This document shows positions 18,360-30,857 of a DNA stretch of 64,000 bases, piece after piece. Positions within the stretch are counted from its first letter, which is position 1; each line of letters opens with the position of its first letter. Location of the stretch: assembly GCF_900112335.1 (NCBI RefSeq), contig NZ_FOLG01000006.1, positions 62,001 to 126,000 on the forward strand, given 5' to 3'. The stretch comes from Tropicimonas isoalkanivorans (GTDB lineage Bacteria; Pseudomonadota; Alphaproteobacteria; Rhodobacterales; Rhodobacteraceae). Below the pieces are notes generated by a model. It did not search any database. It was not told the origin of the DNA and was given only the letters and a program-made list of their open reading frames with translations. The position numbers were made by a program, and so were the translations under genes.

Positions 18360-18424
18360 CTCCCGCCCCTTCGAAGCGGCCGTTCGGCCGCCCCGAAGCG
18401 TTGGGCCGGGCGCCCTTCGGGCGC
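18360..18424 (+). repeat. Multi-hairpin intergenic element, copy A (short form)
   Basis: It starts with CTCCCGCCC (18360-18368). A perfect hairpin follows (GCGGCCG/CGGCCGC, 18376-18391), then GTTGGGCC (18400-18407) and a second hairpin (GCGCCC/GGGCGC, 18410-18424). Copies B (38182-38276) and C (42252-42349) share both conserved words at nearly the same spacing but have different stem sequences. The third, AT-rich hairpin of B and C is missing here. Confidence 0.6.
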
Positions 18425-18559
18425 GGGAGCGCAGGGATGGCCGACGGGGCGCCGAGGGGCCCCGGGCGCTCGCTTGCCGTGGCCGGAGTTGACGTGTAGG
18501 AGCGGTGGAACGGCGGGCACGGCCGCCGTGCGAAAGGACAATGGCAAGGCGCGAAGTAC

Positions 18560-19039
18560 ATGAGCGAAGATACGAGCCCGCTGCTTGAGGCAGACCACGA
18601 TACGATCCGGAAGATCCTTCCCCATCGCTACCCGTTCCTGATGATTGACAAGGTGCGGGACATCGTTCCGGGGCAAAGTGCCGTCGGCATCAAGAATGTC
18701 ACCGTGAACGAACCTCATTTTCAGGGGCATTTCCCCGGTCATCCGGTCATGCCGGGCGTGCTGATGATCGAGGCGATGGCCCAGACGGGGGCGGTTCTGA
18801 TCGGGGCATCCCGGGGGATCGAGACGGAGCTGATGATCTATTTCACCACCGTCGATAAGGCCAAGTTCCGCCGCCCGGTTGTACCCGGCGACGTTCTGGA
18901 ATTGCACGTGACGGTCAAGCGGGCCGGCTCGCGCATCGGGAAGTTCGAGGGACGGGCCATGGTGAACGGGGAAGTTGCGGCGGAAGCGGAGTTCTCCGCG
19001 ATGGTGCAGTTGCCGAAAGAGCCGCAGGCGGAGGGCTGA
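18560..19039 (+). CDS. fabZ: 3-hydroxyacyl-[acyl-carrier-protein] dehydratase FabZ
   Basis: Dehydrates beta-hydroxyacyl-ACP in fatty-acid elongation and so competes with LpxA for hydroxyacyl-ACP. The hot-dog fold carries the family sequence [14 protein letters not shown], the catalytic histidine in [23 protein letters not shown] and the following catalytic Glu. Length is 159 residues. It follows a 202-bp gap after ompH that contains repeat copy A. lpxA starts 4 bp after its stop. Confidence 0.96.
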   Translation: MSEDTSPLLEADHDTIRKILPHRYPFLMIDKVRDIVPGQSAVGIKNVTVNEPHFQGHFPGHPVMPGVLMIEAMAQTGAVLIGASRGIETELMIYFTTVDKAKFRRPVVPGDVLELHVTVKRAGSRIGKFEGRAMVNGEVAAEAEFSAMVQLPKEPQAEG

Positions 19040-19043
19040 GCCC

Positions 19044-19841
19044 ATGACGATCGACGCAATGGCCCGGATTCACCCGACCGCCGTGATCGAGGACGGCGCG
19101 GAGATTGCTGCCGGCGTATCCATCGGCCCGTTCTCGGTGATCGGTGCGAAGGTGTCGCTGGCCGAGGGCGTGGAAATCAAGTCCCACGTCGTGGTGACGG
19201 GCAACACCTCCATCGGGCCGGACACAGTCATCTTCTCGTTTTCGGTGGTTGGCGAAATTCCCCAGGATCTCAAGTATCACGGCGAGGACACGCGTCTGGA
19301 AATCGGCGCCCGCAACCGGATCCGCGAGCATGTGACGATCAACCCGGGCACCGAGGGCGGCGGTGGCATCACCAGTATCGGAGACGACTGCCTGTTGATG
19401 GCTGGCGTTCATGTGGCGCACGATTGCCGTGTCGGCAATCGGGTGATCCTCGTCAACAACGTCGGGCTGGCCGGGCACGTGCAGGTTGACGACGACGTCA
19501 TCATCGGCGGTATCTCCGGCGTGCACCAGTGGGTCCGGATCGGCAAAGGGGCGATCATCGGCGGTCTGTCGAAAGTCGAAAAAGACGTGATCCCCTATGG
19601 CATGGTGCAGGGCAAGGCCGGGTCGTTGGTTGGGCTGAACCTGATCGGGCTGAAGCGGCGCGGTCTTGACCGTACCGACATTAACGCGCTTCGCGAGGCC
19701 TACGTCCGGCTCGCGAACGAGGGCGGGACGTTCCGGGAGCGGGCGGAGGCATTGTCTCAGGAGGCGGCAAACGAGTACGTCTCGGCGATCGCGGCCTTTA
19801 TCCTGAGTGACAGCGACCGCAGCTTCCTGACTCCGGAGTGA
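19044..19841 (+). CDS. lpxA: UDP-N-acetylglucosamine acyltransferase
   Basis: First committed step of lipid A synthesis, adding a 3-hydroxyacyl chain to UDP-GlcNAc. Left-handed beta-helix hexapeptide repeats run from about residue 8 to 185 (IHPTAVIEDGAEIAAGVSIGPF, GNRVILVNNVGLAGHVQVDDDVIIGG). The catalytic histidine region MAGVHVAHDCRVG is present, and the helical C-terminal domain follows (LKRRGLDRTDINALREAY). The ATG at 19044 gives the standard 265 residues. It overlaps lpxI by 4 nt (GTGA). Confidence 0.96.
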   Translation: MTIDAMARIHPTAVIEDGAEIAAGVSIGPFSVIGAKVSLAEGVEIKSHVVVTGNTSIGPDTVIFSFSVVGEIPQDLKYHGEDTRLEIGARNRIREHVTINPGTEGGGGITSIGDDCLLMAGVHVAHDCRVGNRVILVNNVGLAGHVQVDDDVIIGGISGVHQWVRIGKGAIIGGLSKVEKDVIPYGMVQGKAGSLVGLNLIGLKRRGLDRTDINALREAYVRLANEGGTFRERAEALSQEAANEYVSAIAAFILSDSDRSFLTPE

Positions 19842-20674
19842 GCGGGGTGGCGGTCCCACCGCCTGTTGCGCTGATCGCGGGGCAGGGGCGCTTGCCCGAG
19901 GTTCTGGCCCGCGGGCTCAAAGCCGAGGGGCGGACGGTCATTTATTGCGCCTATCACGACACGCCCCCGGGAACCGTGGTTCCCGATCTGACATTCCGCC
20001 TCGAGACCCTGGGCACGCTCCTGAAGACGTTGCGAAAGCGCGGCGCGGGCGAGGTCTGTTTCGCAGGCGGGGTGCGGCGCCCGAAGTTCGATCCGAAGAA
20101 GCTCGATCTGGCGACTGCGTCACTCGTGCCCCGATTCATGGCCGCTTTGGGTCATGGGGACGATGCCGCTCTGCGGGTCGTTCTGGACCTGTTCGAAAGC
20201 CGGGGAATGGCGGTACGCGGGGCGCACGAGATCCTGCCGGAGTTGTTGCCCGAGGTGGGGGTGTTGGGGGCGATCCAACCCAATGACGAAGACCGCCGCG
20301 ACGCCGAACGCGGGGCAGAGGTCGTCTCGGCCCTCGGCGCGGCGGACGTAGGCCAGGCCTGTGTGATCGCCCGGCGCCAGGCGCTGGCGGTGGAGGCGAT
20401 GCCGGGGACGGACTGGATGCTTGCCTCTCTGGCCGGCCGTCGCGACGGGTTGCCCGAGGGAGGGGTGCTCTACAAGGGGCCGAAGCCGCAACAGGACCGT
20501 CGGGTGGACTTGCCCACGATCGGTCCGGAAACACTGCGGGCCGCTGCATCCGCAGGGCTGAACGGGGTCGTGATCGAGGCCGGGGGCGTGATGGTTCTGG
20601 ACCGCGAACAAACGGTCGCAGCGGCCGACGCGGCGGAGCTCTTCCTATGGGTCCGCCCGAAGGAGCAGGGGTGA
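19838..20674 (+). CDS. lpxI: UDP-2,3-diacylglucosamine diphosphatase LpxI
   Basis: Hydrolyses UDP-2,3-diacylglucosamine to lipid X, the job done by LpxH in enterobacteria; LpxI (DUF1009) is the form used by many alphaproteobacteria. Seen here are the N-terminal VALIAGQGRLPEVLARGL, GEVCFAGGVRRPKF, GHGDDAALRVVLDLFESRG and the C-terminal LPTIGPETLRAAASAGLNGVVIEAGGVMVLDRE. The start is GTG overlapping the lpxA stop, and the stop overlaps the lpxB start, so the three are translationally coupled. Confidence 0.93.
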   Translation: MSGVAVPPPVALIAGQGRLPEVLARGLKAEGRTVIYCAYHDTPPGTVVPDLTFRLETLGTLLKTLRKRGAGEVCFAGGVRRPKFDPKKLDLATASLVPRFMAALGHGDDAALRVVLDLFESRGMAVRGAHEILPELLPEVGVLGAIQPNDEDRRDAERGAEVVSALGAADVGQACVIARRQALAVEAMPGTDWMLASLAGRRDGLPEGGVLYKGPKPQQDRRVDLPTIGPETLRAAASAGLNGVVIEAGGVMVLDREQTVAAADAAELFLWVRPKEQG

Positions 20675-21846
20675 TGCGGGTTTTCCTGGTGGCTGGCGAG
20701 CCGTCCGGCGACAAGCTGGGCGCAGCGCTCATGGCGGGGCTGAAGGCACTCGTGCCAGATGTCGCGTTTGCCGGCGTCGGCGGGCCGCTGATGGAGGCGG
20801 AGGGGATGGAGAGCCAGTTCCCGATGTCAGAACTGTCACTGGCCGGGCCGTCGGAGATTCTTCCGAAGTACTTCGACCTGAAGAAACGGCTGGAGCAGAC
20901 CGCCGACGAGGTGGTGCGGATGCGTCCGGATGCGCTCGTCACGATCGACGTGCCGGAATTTAGCCTGCGGCTGGCGCATCGGGTGCGCAAGGCCGCGCCT
21001 GAACAGCATACAGTGCATTACGTGGCACCGACGGTATGGGCCTGGCGGCCGAAGCGGGCGCAACGGATGGCGCCGGACATTGATCAAGTGCTGGCGCTCC
21101 TGCCGTTCGAGCCGCCCTACATGGAAGCCGCCGGGATGCGCTGCGATTTCGTGGGGCATCCGGTCGTGGCGGAGCCTCAGGCTAGCCGCGAGGAGGCAAG
21201 CGCCTTTCGCGCCGCGCACGGGATCGCGCCCGAGGCTCCCCTGATCCTGGCGTTACCGGGGTCGCGCAGGGGCGAGATCACCCGTCTCGCACCGGTTTTC
21301 GGCCAGACGCTCCGGCGGGTGCTGTCGGTGCATCCAGAGGCGCGGATCGTCGTGCCGACGGTCGGCGCGCGCGCGGAACTGATGGCGGAACAACTTGCCG
21401 AGTGGCCCGGCGATCCAATCTTGCTGGACCCGCGCGGGCGGGTGGAGGCGGAAGCACGGGCGGAGAAGCGGGCGGCGTTCCGCGCGGCGGATGCGGCGTT
21501 GGCTGCCTCGGGAACGGTATCGCTTGAACTGGCCGCTGCGGATACGCCCATGGTGATCGGCTATGACGGGTCATGGCTGACGCGCGCCTACGTAAGTCGA
21601 CTGCTCCTGGTCGATACGGTGACGCTGGTGAACCTCGTGTCGGAGACACGGGCGGTGCCTGAGTTTATCGGAAAGCAGTGCCGGGCAGAGGCGATGGCAC
21701 CCGCGCTTCTGGAGGTGCTCGCCGATGGCGGCGCGCAGCACAAGGCGATGGACCTGACCATGGAGAGTCTGGGGCGCAGTGACGAGGCGCCAGGCCTCCG
21801 CGCCGCCCGCGCGGTGCTGAACGGACTGCCGGCCACGCGGGGCTGA
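20674..21846 (+). CDS. lpxB: Lipid-A-disaccharide synthase
   Basis: Joins lipid X to UDP-diacylglucosamine to form the lipid A disaccharide. The 390-residue GT-B enzyme shows VFLVAGEPSGDKLGAALM, FAGVGGPLMEAEG, TIDVPEFSLRLA, YVAPTVWAWRPKRA, LPGSRRGEI and the C-terminal SGTVSLELAAADTPMVIGY. The ATG at 20674 shares one base with the lpxI stop and has AAGGAG upstream. It is the last gene of the bamA-to-lpxB row, converging with the oxidoreductase gene. Confidence 0.96.
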   Translation: MRVFLVAGEPSGDKLGAALMAGLKALVPDVAFAGVGGPLMEAEGMESQFPMSELSLAGPSEILPKYFDLKKRLEQTADEVVRMRPDALVTIDVPEFSLRLAHRVRKAAPEQHTVHYVAPTVWAWRPKRAQRMAPDIDQVLALLPFEPPYMEAAGMRCDFVGHPVVAEPQASREEASAFRAAHGIAPEAPLILALPGSRRGEITRLAPVFGQTLRRVLSVHPEARIVVPTVGARAELMAEQLAEWPGDPILLDPRGRVEAEARAEKRAAFRAADAALAASGTVSLELAAADTPMVIGYDGSWLTRAYVSRLLLVDTVTLVNLVSETRAVPEFIGKQCRAEAMAPALLEVLADGGAQHKAMDLTMESLGRSDEAPGLRAARAVLNGLPATRG

Positions 21847-21894
21847 CTCTGATGCACTTCGGAGCAGGCTCCCGTCTCCTGCGCCGATTGTCCA

Positions 21895-22977
21895 TCACGC
21901 GAGCCCGAACTGCCGACGATATTTCGGGATGAGCAGGGTGCGGCCCTTGAGCAGTCGCGTGGTCGTGGGGCCTCGCACGCCGGCGGGCGGGACGGATGAC
22001 GCCCCCATTTGCGGCCCGAGCGGCAAGATGATCGGTGGTTTGCGCCAGGGAGCATAGGGAAGGATGCGCTCCAGACGTCCACCGCGAAGCAGGGTGCGAA
22101 CCGCGTTTTCCAACCAGGGCAGTTGCCGCAGCGTCCCAACGATGGACATGGCGTCGCCGGTGTCCACCGCATCGCCTGCGGCCAGGACGTTGGGATAGTC
22201 CGACGGGCGCAGGTATCGGTCGACGAGGACCCGGCCGTTCGCCCCGATGCGGGCGCCGGGCAGGTCGCGAAGCAGTGCGTTTTGGGGCCGTGCGCCGAGT
22301 GCGGGAAAGACGAGATCCACCTGCAGGGTTTCGCCGTTCTCCAGCTTGAGCGGACCGCGGAAGGGCGCGCTCGGGTCCGCAACGACCTCGGCACGTTCGG
22401 CGAAACGGACCTCAACACCAAGGACGCCAAGTTGGCGCGTGAGTTCCGCCCCGAGCCGCGGCGGGTGTTCTGGCAGCAGCGTGGGCGTCTCCGACACCAG
22501 CGTAACGCTCCGGTCGGGCATCGCGGCCCGGATCTCGCCCGCCAGTTCGATTCCCACGGCGCCCGCTCCCACGATGGCGATGGAGCCGGCGGCCCTGAGC
22601 GCGTCATGCGCGTCGGCGTTTGCCTGCCGGAACGCAGGAATACTGTCACCTGCGGGTTTGAAGGGGGCGGCGTAGGCGGAGCCTGTGGCGACAACGATGA
22701 CGTCCGCCTCAAGGGTGGTGCCGTCCTCCAGGGTGACGCTGTCGGCACCGACGTCCGAAACTCGTGCTTGAACGACCCGGCCGTTTCGAAGGAGGGAGTG
22801 ATAGGGCAGCAGGGCGCGGTCGAGCAGGTCCGGTTTCAGAACGGCGCGGATCATCGCCGCAGAATGGACAAACGCGTCGCGCGGCTCGACGAGCGTCACG
22901 TCGGCAGATCTGTCGAGCCGAGATGCCAGGTCCGCCCCGACATAGCCGCCGCCAACAATGATAACCCGTTTTTCCAT
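21895..22977 (-). CDS. FAD-dependent NAD(P)H oxidoreductase (NDH-2/AIF-like)
   Basis: A 360-residue two-dinucleotide-fold flavoprotein. The FAD-binding fold is at the N-terminus (RVIIVGGGYVGADLASRL), the NAD(P)H fold in the middle (SIAIVGAGAVGIELAGEI), and the second FAD signature is YPNVLAAGDAVD. The ATG at 22977 has GAGGGAG upstream and begins directly with the nucleotide fold, so an upstream in-frame start is rejected. The type resembles AMID/FSP1 and NDH-2 quinone reductases. No clear membrane anchor is seen, so the acceptor is unknown. It stands alone between lpxB and mnmA. Confidence 0.8.
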   Translation of the reverse strand: MEKRVIIVGGGYVGADLASRLDRSADVTLVEPRDAFVHSAAMIRAVLKPDLLDRALLPYHSLLRNGRVVQARVSDVGADSVTLEDGTTLEADVIVVATGSAYAAPFKPAGDSIPAFRQANADAHDALRAAGSIAIVGAGAVGIELAGEIRAAMPDRSVTLVSETPTLLPEHPPRLGAELTRQLGVLGVEVRFAERAEVVADPSAPFRGPLKLENGETLQVDLVFPALGARPQNALLRDLPGARIGANGRVLVDRYLRPSDYPNVLAAGDAVDTGDAMSIVGTLRQLPWLENAVRTLLRGGRLERILPYAPWRKPPIILPLGPQMGASSVPPAGVRGPTTTRLLKGRTLLIPKYRRQFGLA

Positions 22978-23082
22978 GCCACTCCCTCGCGTTTGCGCTG
23001 GCGTGGACTCTGGCGCGCCCGGCCGTGAGGTCAAGCGTGCGAGGGATCTTACGCGGTCTCGGATGCCGGGGGCGGCGGGCGA

Positions 23083-24225
23083 TTACCCGCGCCAGATCCA
23101 TCCGCCGCCGAAAATGCGCGTGCCGTCCAGTTCGTAGAACACGCAGGCCTGTCCTGGAGACACACCTTCCTCCGGCGTCAGCAATTCAACTTCCGCGGTA
23201 TCGGGGCCGGTCGGGCGCAAGATTGCCTCGCGCGGCGGCCGCGTCGAGCGGACCTTCACCGAAAGCTGCCATTCGGGCCGAGACATCAGAGGCGCATCGC
23301 CCAGCCAGTTGATCTCGCGCACTGGCACGATCCGGGTAGAAAGTGCTTCTTTCGGGCCAACGATCACGCGGCGGGTGTTCGGGTCCAGCCTCACCACGTA
23401 GAGCGGTTCGTCAAGTCCGCCGATGCCGAGGCCCCGCCGTTGACCGATGGTATAATGGATCACGCCGTCATGGCGGCCCAAGACGCGGCCCTCAAGGTCG
23501 ACGATCTCCCCTGGCTCTCCCGCGCCCGGACGCAGTTTCTCGATCACCGAGGCGTAATTCCCCGCTGGAACGAAGCAAATGTCCTGGCTGTCCGGCTTGT
23601 CGGCCACCGGCAGCCCATGTTTGGCCGCGAGCGCTCGGGTCTCTGCTTTGCTCGTAAGATGCCCGAGCGGAAATCTCAGGAAGTCAAGCTGTTCGGGTGT
23701 GGTCGAAAACAGGAAATAGGACTGATCGCGCCGCGGATCACCCGCGGTGTGCAATTCGGCGCCATTTGCGCCCATTTTGCGCTGAATATAGTGTCCAGTT
23801 GCCATACAATCCGCGTCCAGATCACGGGCTGTTTCCAAAAGGTCCTTGAATTTGACACGTTCGTTGCAACGAATGCAGGGAACGGGAGTCGCTCCGGCAA
23901 GATAGCTGTCGGCGAATTCGTCGATGACGGCATCGCGAAAAATGTTCTCGTAATCGAGGACGTAATGCGGAAAGCCCATCTCCTCGGCCACCCGCCGAGC
24001 GTCGTGGATGTCGATGCCGGCGCAACATGCACCCTTCTTGGCCAGCGCGGCGCCATGGTCGTAGAGCTGCAGAGTGACGCCGACGACGTCGTAGCCCTCG
24101 GAGGCGAGTTCTGCGGCCACGACCGACGAATCGACCCCGCCCGACATCGCCACAACGACTCGGGTTTCGCTCGGTGCTTTCGCAAAGCCGAGGGAATTCA
24201 AAGGCCTGTCTTGATCGAGCGGCAT
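23083..24225 (-). CDS. mnmA: tRNA-specific 2-thiouridylase MnmA
   Basis: Forms 2-thiouridine at U34 of Glu, Gln and Lys tRNAs, using ATP and relayed sulfur. The PP-loop [13 protein letters not shown] is at about residues 28-40. The catalytic cysteine pair is seen in [13 protein letters not shown] and in [13 protein letters not shown]. The C-terminal beta-barrel covers residues 260-378. Length is 380. A good sigma-70-like promoter lies just upstream, divergent from sciP. Confidence 0.95.
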   Translation of the reverse strand: MPLDQDRPLNSLGFAKAPSETRVVVAMSGGVDSSVVAAELASEGYDVVGVTLQLYDHGAALAKKGACCAGIDIHDARRVAEEMGFPHYVLDYENIFRDAVIDEFADSYLAGATPVPCIRCNERVKFKDLLETARDLDADCMATGHYIQRKMGANGAELHTAGDPRRDQSYFLFSTTPEQLDFLRFPLGHLTSKAETRALAAKHGLPVADKPDSQDICFVPAGNYASVIEKLRPGAGEPGEIVDLEGRVLGRHDGVIHYTIGQRRGLGIGGLDEPLYVVRLDPNTRRVIVGPKEALSTRIVPVREINWLGDAPLMSRPEWQLSVKVRSTRPPREAILRPTGPDTAEVELLTPEEGVSPGQACVFYELDGTRIFGGGWIWRG

Positions 24226-24254
24226 GTCTGGCTCCAGTGCGCAAGGTGCGCGGG

Positions 24255-24282
24255 ACTATAGGAAAATTCGAAATACTCTCAA
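24255..24282 (-). promoter_or_regulatory. Predicted mnmA promoter
   Basis: On the minus strand TTGAGA, a 16-nt AT-rich spacer and TATAGT form one of the best sigma-70 matches in the window, 30 bp before the mnmA ATG. Confidence 0.65.
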
Positions 24283-24354
24283 GGCCGCGTTTCACCAGTC
24301 CTTAAACCGGACGGCGCAAGGGTGCGGCCAGGTGGTGAGATGGGAGTGCACTCG

Positions 24355-24639
24355 ATGTTTATCAAGAAGATAGACGGCCCGCGGACGATAACCCTGCCCG
24401 ATGGAACGGTCATGACGCGCGCCGACCTGCCGCCGAAGACCACGCAACGGTGGGTCGCGAGCCGAAAGGCTGCAGTGGTCCGGGCGGTAGCGGGAGGGTT
24501 GATCTCTTTGAACGAGGCAAAGGAGCGCTACGGCCTTTCCGACGAGGAATTCGAAGCCTGGCACCGTGCTATCGATCTGTTCGGCGAAGGCGCGTTGAAG
24601 GCGACCCGAGTTCAGCAGTTTCGGGCTCCCCAGAATTAG
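24355..24639 (+). CDS. sciP: DUF1153 protein, SciP-type CtrA inhibitor
   Basis: A 94-residue helix-turn-helix protein of the DUF1153 family. Its Caulobacter member SciP binds CtrA and blocks transcription of CtrA-activated genes. Conserved family features are LPDGTVMTRADLPP, TQRWVASRKAAVVRAVAGGLISLNEAKERYGLSDEEFEAWHRAI and the terminal TRVQQFR. The ATG at 24355 has GGGAG 8 nt upstream; two earlier in-frame ATGs are less well placed. It sits immediately upstream of ctrA in the same direction, supporting functional pairing. Action on CtrA here is inferred from the family and position. Confidence 0.88.
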   Translation: MFIKKIDGPRTITLPDGTVMTRADLPPKTTQRWVASRKAAVVRAVAGGLISLNEAKERYGLSDEEFEAWHRAIDLFGEGALKATRVQQFRAPQN

Positions 24640-24644
24640 CGAGG

Positions 24645-24775
24645 TTAACCTTTGGTAGAATCGTGCAACTGTAAGTTTAGATCGATTGGACCTGGTATCG
24701 GTAATTACGGATTAACCAATTCGGACGATGCTGGCTTCAAGAGGGGATCGAAGCGGAGAAAGAGTTATGCGAATC
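24645..24775 (+). promoter_or_regulatory. ctrA upstream region with TTAA half-sites and GANTC sites
   Basis: Between sciP and ctrA are two TTAACC words (24645-24650 and 24712-24717), resembling CtrA-binding half-sites, and a GAATC at 24658-24662. A second GAATC at 24771-24775 lies in the first ctrA codons. GANTC is the target of the CcrM methylase, which times ctrA transcription in Caulobacter. No full TTAA-N7-TTAA box is present, so this is suggestive only. Confidence 0.35.
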
Positions 24776-25480
24776 CTGCTCGTCGAAGACGACGCGGCGA
24801 CTGCCAAGAGCATCGAAATGATGCTCACCCACGCCAACCTGAACGTGTACTGCACGGATCTTGGCGAGGAGGCGATCGACCTGGCAAAATTGTACGATTA
24901 CGACCTGATCCTCCTGGATCTCGGCCTGCCCGACATGACAGGTCACGAGGTGCTGCGGCAACTGCGACTGGCACGGGTTGAAACCCCGACGCTCATCCTG
25001 TCCGGCGCCGACGATACGGACAACAAGATCAAGGGGTTCGGCTTCGGCGCCGACGACTATCTGACAAAACCATTCCATCGTGAGGAACTGGTCGCTCGTA
25101 TCCACGCGATCATCCGCCGATCCAAGGGCCATGCGCAATCGGTCATCCGAACCGGCAAGGTCACGGTCAACCTGGACGCGAAGACGGTCGACGTGGACGG
25201 CAAGGGCGTGCATCTGACCGGCAAGGAATACCAGATGCTGGAGCTCTTGAGCCTTCGCAAAGGCACGACGCTGACGAAGGAGATGTTCCTCAACCATCTC
25301 TACGGCGGCATGGACGAACCGGAACTGAAAATCATCGACGTGTTCATCTGCAAGTTGCGCAAGAAGCTCAGCGTTGCGACCGGCGGCGAGAACTACATCG
25401 AGACTGTGTGGGGCCGCGGCTACGTCTTGCGGGACCCGGAACCGGCACAAATGAAGTCGCGCTACGCAATGGGCGCATGA
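24767..25480 (+). CDS. ctrA: Cell-cycle response regulator CtrA
   Basis: OmpR-family master regulator of cell-cycle and motility genes in alphaproteobacteria. The 237-residue protein has a receiver domain with the acidic pair at residues 8-9, phospho-acceptor Asp51 (in [20 protein letters not shown]) and the late Lys of [13 protein letters not shown]. The winged-helix output domain is highly CtrA-like ([52 protein letters not shown]). GGAGAAAG precedes the ATG. It follows sciP by 127 bp and is followed by a C/A-rich repeat and a terminator. Confidence 0.97.
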   Translation: MRILLVEDDAATAKSIEMMLTHANLNVYCTDLGEEAIDLAKLYDYDLILLDLGLPDMTGHEVLRQLRLARVETPTLILSGADDTDNKIKGFGFGADDYLTKPFHREELVARIHAIIRRSKGHAQSVIRTGKVTVNLDAKTVDVDGKGVHLTGKEYQMLELLSLRKGTTLTKEMFLNHLYGGMDEPELKIIDVFICKLRKKLSVATGGENYIETVWGRGYVLRDPEPAQMKSRYAMGA

Positions 25481-25492
25481 CGGTACAGGAAT

Positions 25493-25566
25493 AAACCACC
25501 ACCACCACCACCCACGACAACAAACCACCACCACCCACGGTAACAAACCACCACCTCCACCCACGG
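25493..25566 (+). repeat. C/A-rich, nearly G-free imperfect tandem repeat after ctrA
   Basis: Three units of about 23-30 nt share the form AACAAACCACCACC...CCACG. In 25491-25566 I count 39 C, 29 A, 5 G and 3 T, in a genome otherwise evenly rich in G and C. It begins 12 nt after the ctrA stop and would lie in the ctrA 3' untranslated region. The long G-poor, C-rich stretch resembles a Rho-utilisation site, and the last unit contains CCTCC, complementary to Shine-Dalgarno sequences. Confidence 0.8.
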
Positions 25567-25632
25567 TTTTCGGTCGGTCGACGGGGCTGGCGCTCAGCCG
25601 AAACACAATTTCCCTCCACGGCGGTGTACCTC

Positions 25633-25670
25633 GGGCGCGTCCATGGCAACATGGCGCGCCCAACTTTCTT
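25633..25670 (+). terminator. Hairpin terminator downstream of ctrA
   Basis: A 12-bp stem (GGGCGCG then CCATG, pairing with CATGG then CGCGCCC) with one bulged T and a GCAA loop (25633-25661) is followed by AACTTTCTT. It lies about 150 nt after the ctrA stop, so the repeat would be inside the transcript. Confidence 0.6.
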
Positions 25671-30412
<4,742 letters not shown>

Positions 30413-30431
30413 GGCACTTTCCGTCGTCAAT

Positions 30432-30466
30432 GTTCCACGACGTTCGCAAATGTTCTTAAAAAGTTC
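30432..30466 (+). promoter_or_regulatory. LexA-type SOS operator (GTTC-N7-GTTC) in a row of GTTC repeats
   Basis: Four GTTC words lie in direct repeat at 30432, 30442, 30452 and 30463, with spacers of 6, 6 and 7 nt. The last pair, GTTCTTAAAAAGTTC, exactly fits the alphaproteobacterial LexA motif GTTC-N7-GTTC. A near match in the other orientation, GAAC-N6-GAAAC, follows at 30490-30504. The array lies 74-108 bp upstream of the 40-residue ORF. Confidence 0.75.
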
Positions 30467-30539
30467 TTTACTTCTCTCCTGGGGTGTGAGAACAAAGGTG
30501 AAACAAACGTTAACGCCCGAGAATGAGAGGACACCGCCC

Positions 30540-30662
30540 ATGTTCGCAGAATTCAAAGCGCTGATCGTCCGGTCCGAGCCCACGCTGCTGGAAGACGCGA
30601 TCGGCGTCGCCTCTCTGGGCGTCCTTCTGGTGGCCGCATTGCACCTGCCCACACTGATCTGA
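30540..30662 (+). CDS. 40-residue membrane peptide downstream of a LexA-like operator
   Basis: The frame encodes an amphipathic, charged N-terminus (MFAEFKALIVRSEPTLLEDA) and one hydrophobic helix (about residues 20-40). GAGAGG stands 9 nt before the ATG. A LexA-type operator lies upstream and a strong terminator downstream, so it looks like a self-contained SOS-induced unit. Small SOS-induced inner-membrane peptides such as Caulobacter SidA inhibit cell division; a similar role is an inference from size, topology and control, not from sequence similarity. Confidence 0.7.
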   Translation: MFAEFKALIVRSEPTLLEDAIGVASLGVLLVAALHLPTLI

Positions 30663-30807
30663 GGAATTTGCCTGCCTGCGACCTGCTGCCCGGCGGCGCG
30701 CATCACCGTCCCCAAATCGATGCGTTGCCTGATTTCTGCCTGTCCCAATGGCTCCGGACCCGCCTCTGCGCCCGAGCCGACCGGTTCAGCACTGTCGCCA
30801 CTTCGCC

Positions 30808-30842
30808 GCCGCCGTCCCAACCGGGATGCGCGGCGGCTTTTT
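30808..30842 (+). terminator. Intrinsic terminator after the 40-residue ORF
   Basis: A two-part stem (GCCGCCG with CGGCGGC, and inner TCCC with GGGA) at 30808-30837 is followed directly by five T. It ends the recG/small-ORF transcription and lies just beyond the 3' end of the convergent ybaK-type gene. Confidence 0.85.
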
Positions 30843-30857
30843 CATGGGGCAGGGGAC

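Noticed and set aside
24300-24315. TTAA at the sciP upstream region as a CtrA box
   Set aside because: Only a single half-site; no TTAA-N7-TTAA.
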